Of a DNA stretch of 64,000 bases, positions 59,248 through 64,000 are shown piece after piece (the stretch's first letter is position 1; every line of letters begins with the position of its first letter). Under the pieces are notes generated by a model. The model was not told where the DNA came from and made no database searches. It saw only the letters and a list, made by a program, of their open reading frames with translations. Both the position numbers and the translations under genes were made by a program. The stretch comes from Blastocystis sp. Blastoise (lineage: Eukaryota > Sar > Bigyra > Opalinata > Blastocystidae): assembly GCA_039096225.1 (NCBI GenBank), contig JBBPEB010000009.1, positions 895,001 to 959,000 on the forward strand. The letters are read 5' to 3'.

Positions 59248-60412
59248 AGACAACTTTTCCTGAAGGTGTAACAAGGCCTAGATCACTGACATTCACTTCA
59301 ATAATAGATCCCTTCGTAATCACACCTAATTCAGTAAATAATTTACTTTGAGGATTCTTCTTTACACCTAAAATATCCAAACAAAATGTTGTCTATAGAA
59401 TAATAATAGGGATAATATTATAGTATTAGTATATGGAATAATAATTATTATTATTATAATACTTAATATATAAAGTAGATTCATACATAATAATAAAAAA
59501 ATAAAATAAACAAAATAAAATAATAATAAAATAAATAATAATAATAAATAATAAAAAACTATATATACTTTCAGTTCAGGATGTGTGACATGTGCTTTCT
59601 TCATTCTTAAACCAGTAGGACGAATGAAACGTTCATATTTCGGGGGTTTACGAGTGAAGCCATCACCAACAAAAGTAACCTATTTATAAGAATAATATTA
59701 TATATATAATAAATAGAATAAATAGAATAAAGAACAATTACTTTTATATACAACATAGAATAGAAAAAAAATAATTATATGAATAATAAATAAATATATT
59801 ATTAAAAAAATTTTAAACCCAAAACATAACAAATAATAAATATATATAATAAATAATAAATATAAATAAATAATAAATAAACAACAAATAAACAACAAAT
59901 AAATACTTTTGTGATCATTCTTTTCCATTGATTTTGCTTACGTTTACCAGTGGATAAAACTCTAAACATTTCACTATCAGCAATTGGGCTGACTTTAGGA
60001 ATAGGAACAGTCCATTTACCAGCTTTTTCCTTACGTTTCTGTTTTACAGTATTACTTAAAATCTTAGCACGACTAACACCTTCACGATCAATTAAGTAAG
60101 CAGGTATAGCACCTTCAGGAGAAGCGTCTACATCAGCATGCTTATTAGTTCTCTCCTCATGCATCTTAATCGTCTTCTTCATAGAAGCCTTCTCCTTATA
60201 TCTTTCTTGATGATAAATCTTAGCCTTAATACCTCTTAACTTATGAGATGTTTCAGCTTGCTTGTGACCTTCTCTAGCTACCTTCTTTCGGGCCTTCTCA
60301 AAGTAATCTTCACGATAACCATGTCTCTTTTGAGCTAATTCAATATGTTCGTTTTGCGGCTATAATTATACATAAAATGTTAGGGATACACTTCGAATAA
60401 AGTATATACCAT
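59022..60412 (-). CDS. NSA2: Ribosome biogenesis protein NSA2
   Basis: Exons 60,412-60,410 (ATG only), 60,359-59,907, 59,679-59,569, 59,392-59,245, 59,089-59,022; 260 aa, the usual length. Hallmarks are [21 protein letters not shown] after the start, [61 protein letters not shown] and a C-terminal [18 protein letters not shown]2 is an eS8-like assembly factor on pre-60S particles, needed for 27S rRNA processing in the nucleolus. The start codon is alone on its exon. The last intron (59,244-59,090) ends in GG where AG is expected; a single base at 59,091 makes the difference. Confidence 0.92.
59198..59240. repeat. (TA)n run in the last NSA2 intron
   Basis: TATATA dinucleotide run next to the donor of the intron that lacks AG. 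Confidence 0.6.
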
Positions 60413-60679
60413 TGTTTATATATAGAGTAGTATAACAACAAAATATTATGTATTAAGAATACTCAGTACCTATTGTTATATAACAATATATTTGAATATA
60501 TATGGTGATTCGTTAAAACAAAGAAGAACTGTCCTTTTCTCTGGTTTTTACCATCAATATGGAGTAAACCACTTATTTTCCACGGGAACTGCCATTGAGA
60601 CGGCATGGTCTTGTGATTTTTTTCTTTCTATTTTTTTTATACTTTTCTCTTGTTAAGTGATCAGATTCGTTATTTATAC
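60413..60679. promoter_or_regulatory. Divergent promoter region NSA2 / mL40-like gene
   Basis: 267 bp between the two starts, both for ribosome-related proteins. Less AT-rich around 60,520-60,610 (CCACTTATTTTCCACGGGAAC). Confidence 0.45.
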
Positions 60680-61210
60680 ATGGCATTATTATTAAGGTCA
60701 TTTTCTATCTTGCCTTTGCAATCATGTAAAGTCTTAACGAGATCTTTTGCTTCAAAGAAATCAGAAAAACTTGAAGCTAAGAAAGAAAAAGAAATGGCTG
60801 CTAAGAAAAGAGCTAAAATACAAATGATGCAGAAAGGAAATGATGGAAAACAAACTACTACAAAAGCAAAGAAAGAAAAAGATTCAACATCCACTACTAA
60901 AGAGATGAATAACCTTCTTCAATTTATTTTCCCTAAGGCAGAACCTGCTGCTCCATTATCTCCAGAAAAACAAGCTGAATATGCACAAATAGCTAAAACA
61001 TATAGTAGTAAATCAATGAAATTACATCATGCACAATGTCAACGTCTTCAACAAAAGATCTATTTGATGCACCAAGCTATTAATGCATTACCTACTAAAG
61101 AATTAAGAGATGCAGCTTCAAAACCAGATTACACTTTATTCCCTCCTGGTGGTTTACTTCCTTCTTGTACTCCACCTTCTTCTTCCTCTGAACAAGAATT
61201 CACTTGGTAA
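60680..61210 (+). CDS. Mitochondrial large-subunit ribosomal protein mL40-like
   Basis: 176 aa, no intron. Start chosen at MALLLRSFSI because it gives a clean mitochondrial targeting peptide (hydrophobic, Ser/Arg-rich, to about residue 24); a longer frame upstream adds ten residues without benefit. A Lys/Ala-rich basic stretch follows (25-55), then a C-terminal domain with helical LSPEKQAEYAQIAKTYSS, RLQQKIYLMHQAINALP and the ending LFPPGGLLPSCTPP, which parallels the ...NLFP...TPP end of animal and fungal mL40. It would be part of the mitochondrial 54S/39S subunit. If right, the organism has translating mitochondria. Confidence 0.6.
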   Translation: MALLLRSFSILPLQSCKVLTRSFASKKSEKLEAKKEKEMAAKKRAKIQMMQKGNDGKQTTTKAKKEKDSTSTTKEMNNLLQFIFPKAEPAAPLSPEKQAEYAQIAKTYSSKSMKLHHAQCQRLQQKIYLMHQAINALPTKELRDAASKPDYTLFPPGGLLPSCTPPSSSSEQEFTW

Positions 61211-61693
61211 ACTATTTATATTATATTTTTATTATTTTTAATCATTATCTATTCTTTTTCTCTTTTTACAATTCTTTATATATCTATTTTTTTTAAATAA
61301 ATGTTATTTGGGAATGATATATTATTCTTCTGGTGTTGTTATTCTATCCATGATTTTTGTTATGGTGTTATTCTTTTATTAAATCTTTATGAAAAGAACA
61401 ATAAATTTTGTTTTATTATATTGGAAAAGAAATAAAATTGTTGTATCTCAACATAAATGATTATAATAGTATATTCATAAATTGATTCTTTTTTATAAAT
61501 ATGAAAAAGATAAACAAAACATAATAATACAAACGATTATATCCCAACATAGATCAAATAGAATGAAAAGTATATATATATTATATACATATGACAAAAG
61601 ACGAATAAATATGAAAAAAAAAGTTATATACAGAAAACAAATTTTTTAAACAGTCAAAAAATTAAAAAAATAATAATAATAATAAAATAAAAA
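61211..61693. other. Convergent spacer
   Basis: 3' regions of the mL40-like and J-protein genes; AT-rich, with A runs; no gene. Confidence 0.45.
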
Positions 61694-63999
<2,306 letters not shown>

Positions 64000-64000
64000 T

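Overview
The window is a very AT-rich (roughly 80%) piece of a eukaryotic nuclear genome. Genes carry many short introns bounded by GTATAT...TATAG. The right half holds ordinary cellular genes: ribosomal protein uS13/RPS18, the ribosome-assembly factor NSA2, a DNAJC21/Jjj1-type J-protein, a mitochondrial mL40-like protein, the ciliary protein CFAP20, a CYTH-domain thiamine-triphosphatase, a divergent PPP phosphatase, an MFS transporter and several others. CFAP20 implies a flagellated stage and mL40 implies mitochondrial translation. A zoosporic fungus or similar flagellated protist with mitochondria fits best. The mL40-like gene argues against a hydrogenosome-bearing anaerobic gut fungus. The species cannot be fixed from sequence alone.

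Region 1 (1 to about 14,600) is most of an integrated DNA virus-like element of the polinton-like/virophage-like type. Intronless genes are packed as two divergent blocks around a 74-bp promoter gap at 5,190-5,263. Leftward lie an 811-aa structural-type protein, a 140-aa protein and a tyrosine recombinase. Rightward lie two full-length paralogous capsid-type proteins, a 223-aa structural-type protein, a FtsK/HerA-type packaging ATPase and three further likely virion proteins. A 56-aa acidic protein at the right end is read leftward from a promoter carrying a perfect eight-unit heat-shock element. A TTTGTTTTGTT motif follows almost every gene and looks more like a 3'-end signal than a promoter. 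No polymerase or helicase is seen; the left end of the element lies outside the window.

Region 2 (about 14,600 to 38,000) is a repeat landscape. It contains three copies (A1-A3) of a 2-kb non-coding repeat and two copies (B1, B2) of a 1.7-kb repeat ending in a GC-rich hairpin plus CTAG-T, like a Helitron 3' end. All five end near a tRNA-like cloverleaf. The A and B repeats and a 3.9-kb tract share a degenerate module of about 245 bp. Between them lie copies of a divergent two-gene unit, one arm of which is a micro-exon family of 63-72-nt phase-1 exons encoding Gly-Ser-Ser-joined, cysteine-containing segments. Long purine/pyrimidine and (TTTA)n tracts are inverted relative to each other, making a 2.3-kb inverted repeat. 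Two 196-bp repeats that look identical (14,725 and 35,817) and a GC-rich hairpin cluster at 14,609 sit at the junctions.

Region 3 (38,000-64,000) holds twelve intron-bearing or simple host genes, whose exon structures I rebuilt by frame and splice phase, separated by 0.2-1 kb AT-rich spacers. Three of these genes carry long (TAA)n runs in introns. The last NSA2 intron ends in GG instead of AG.
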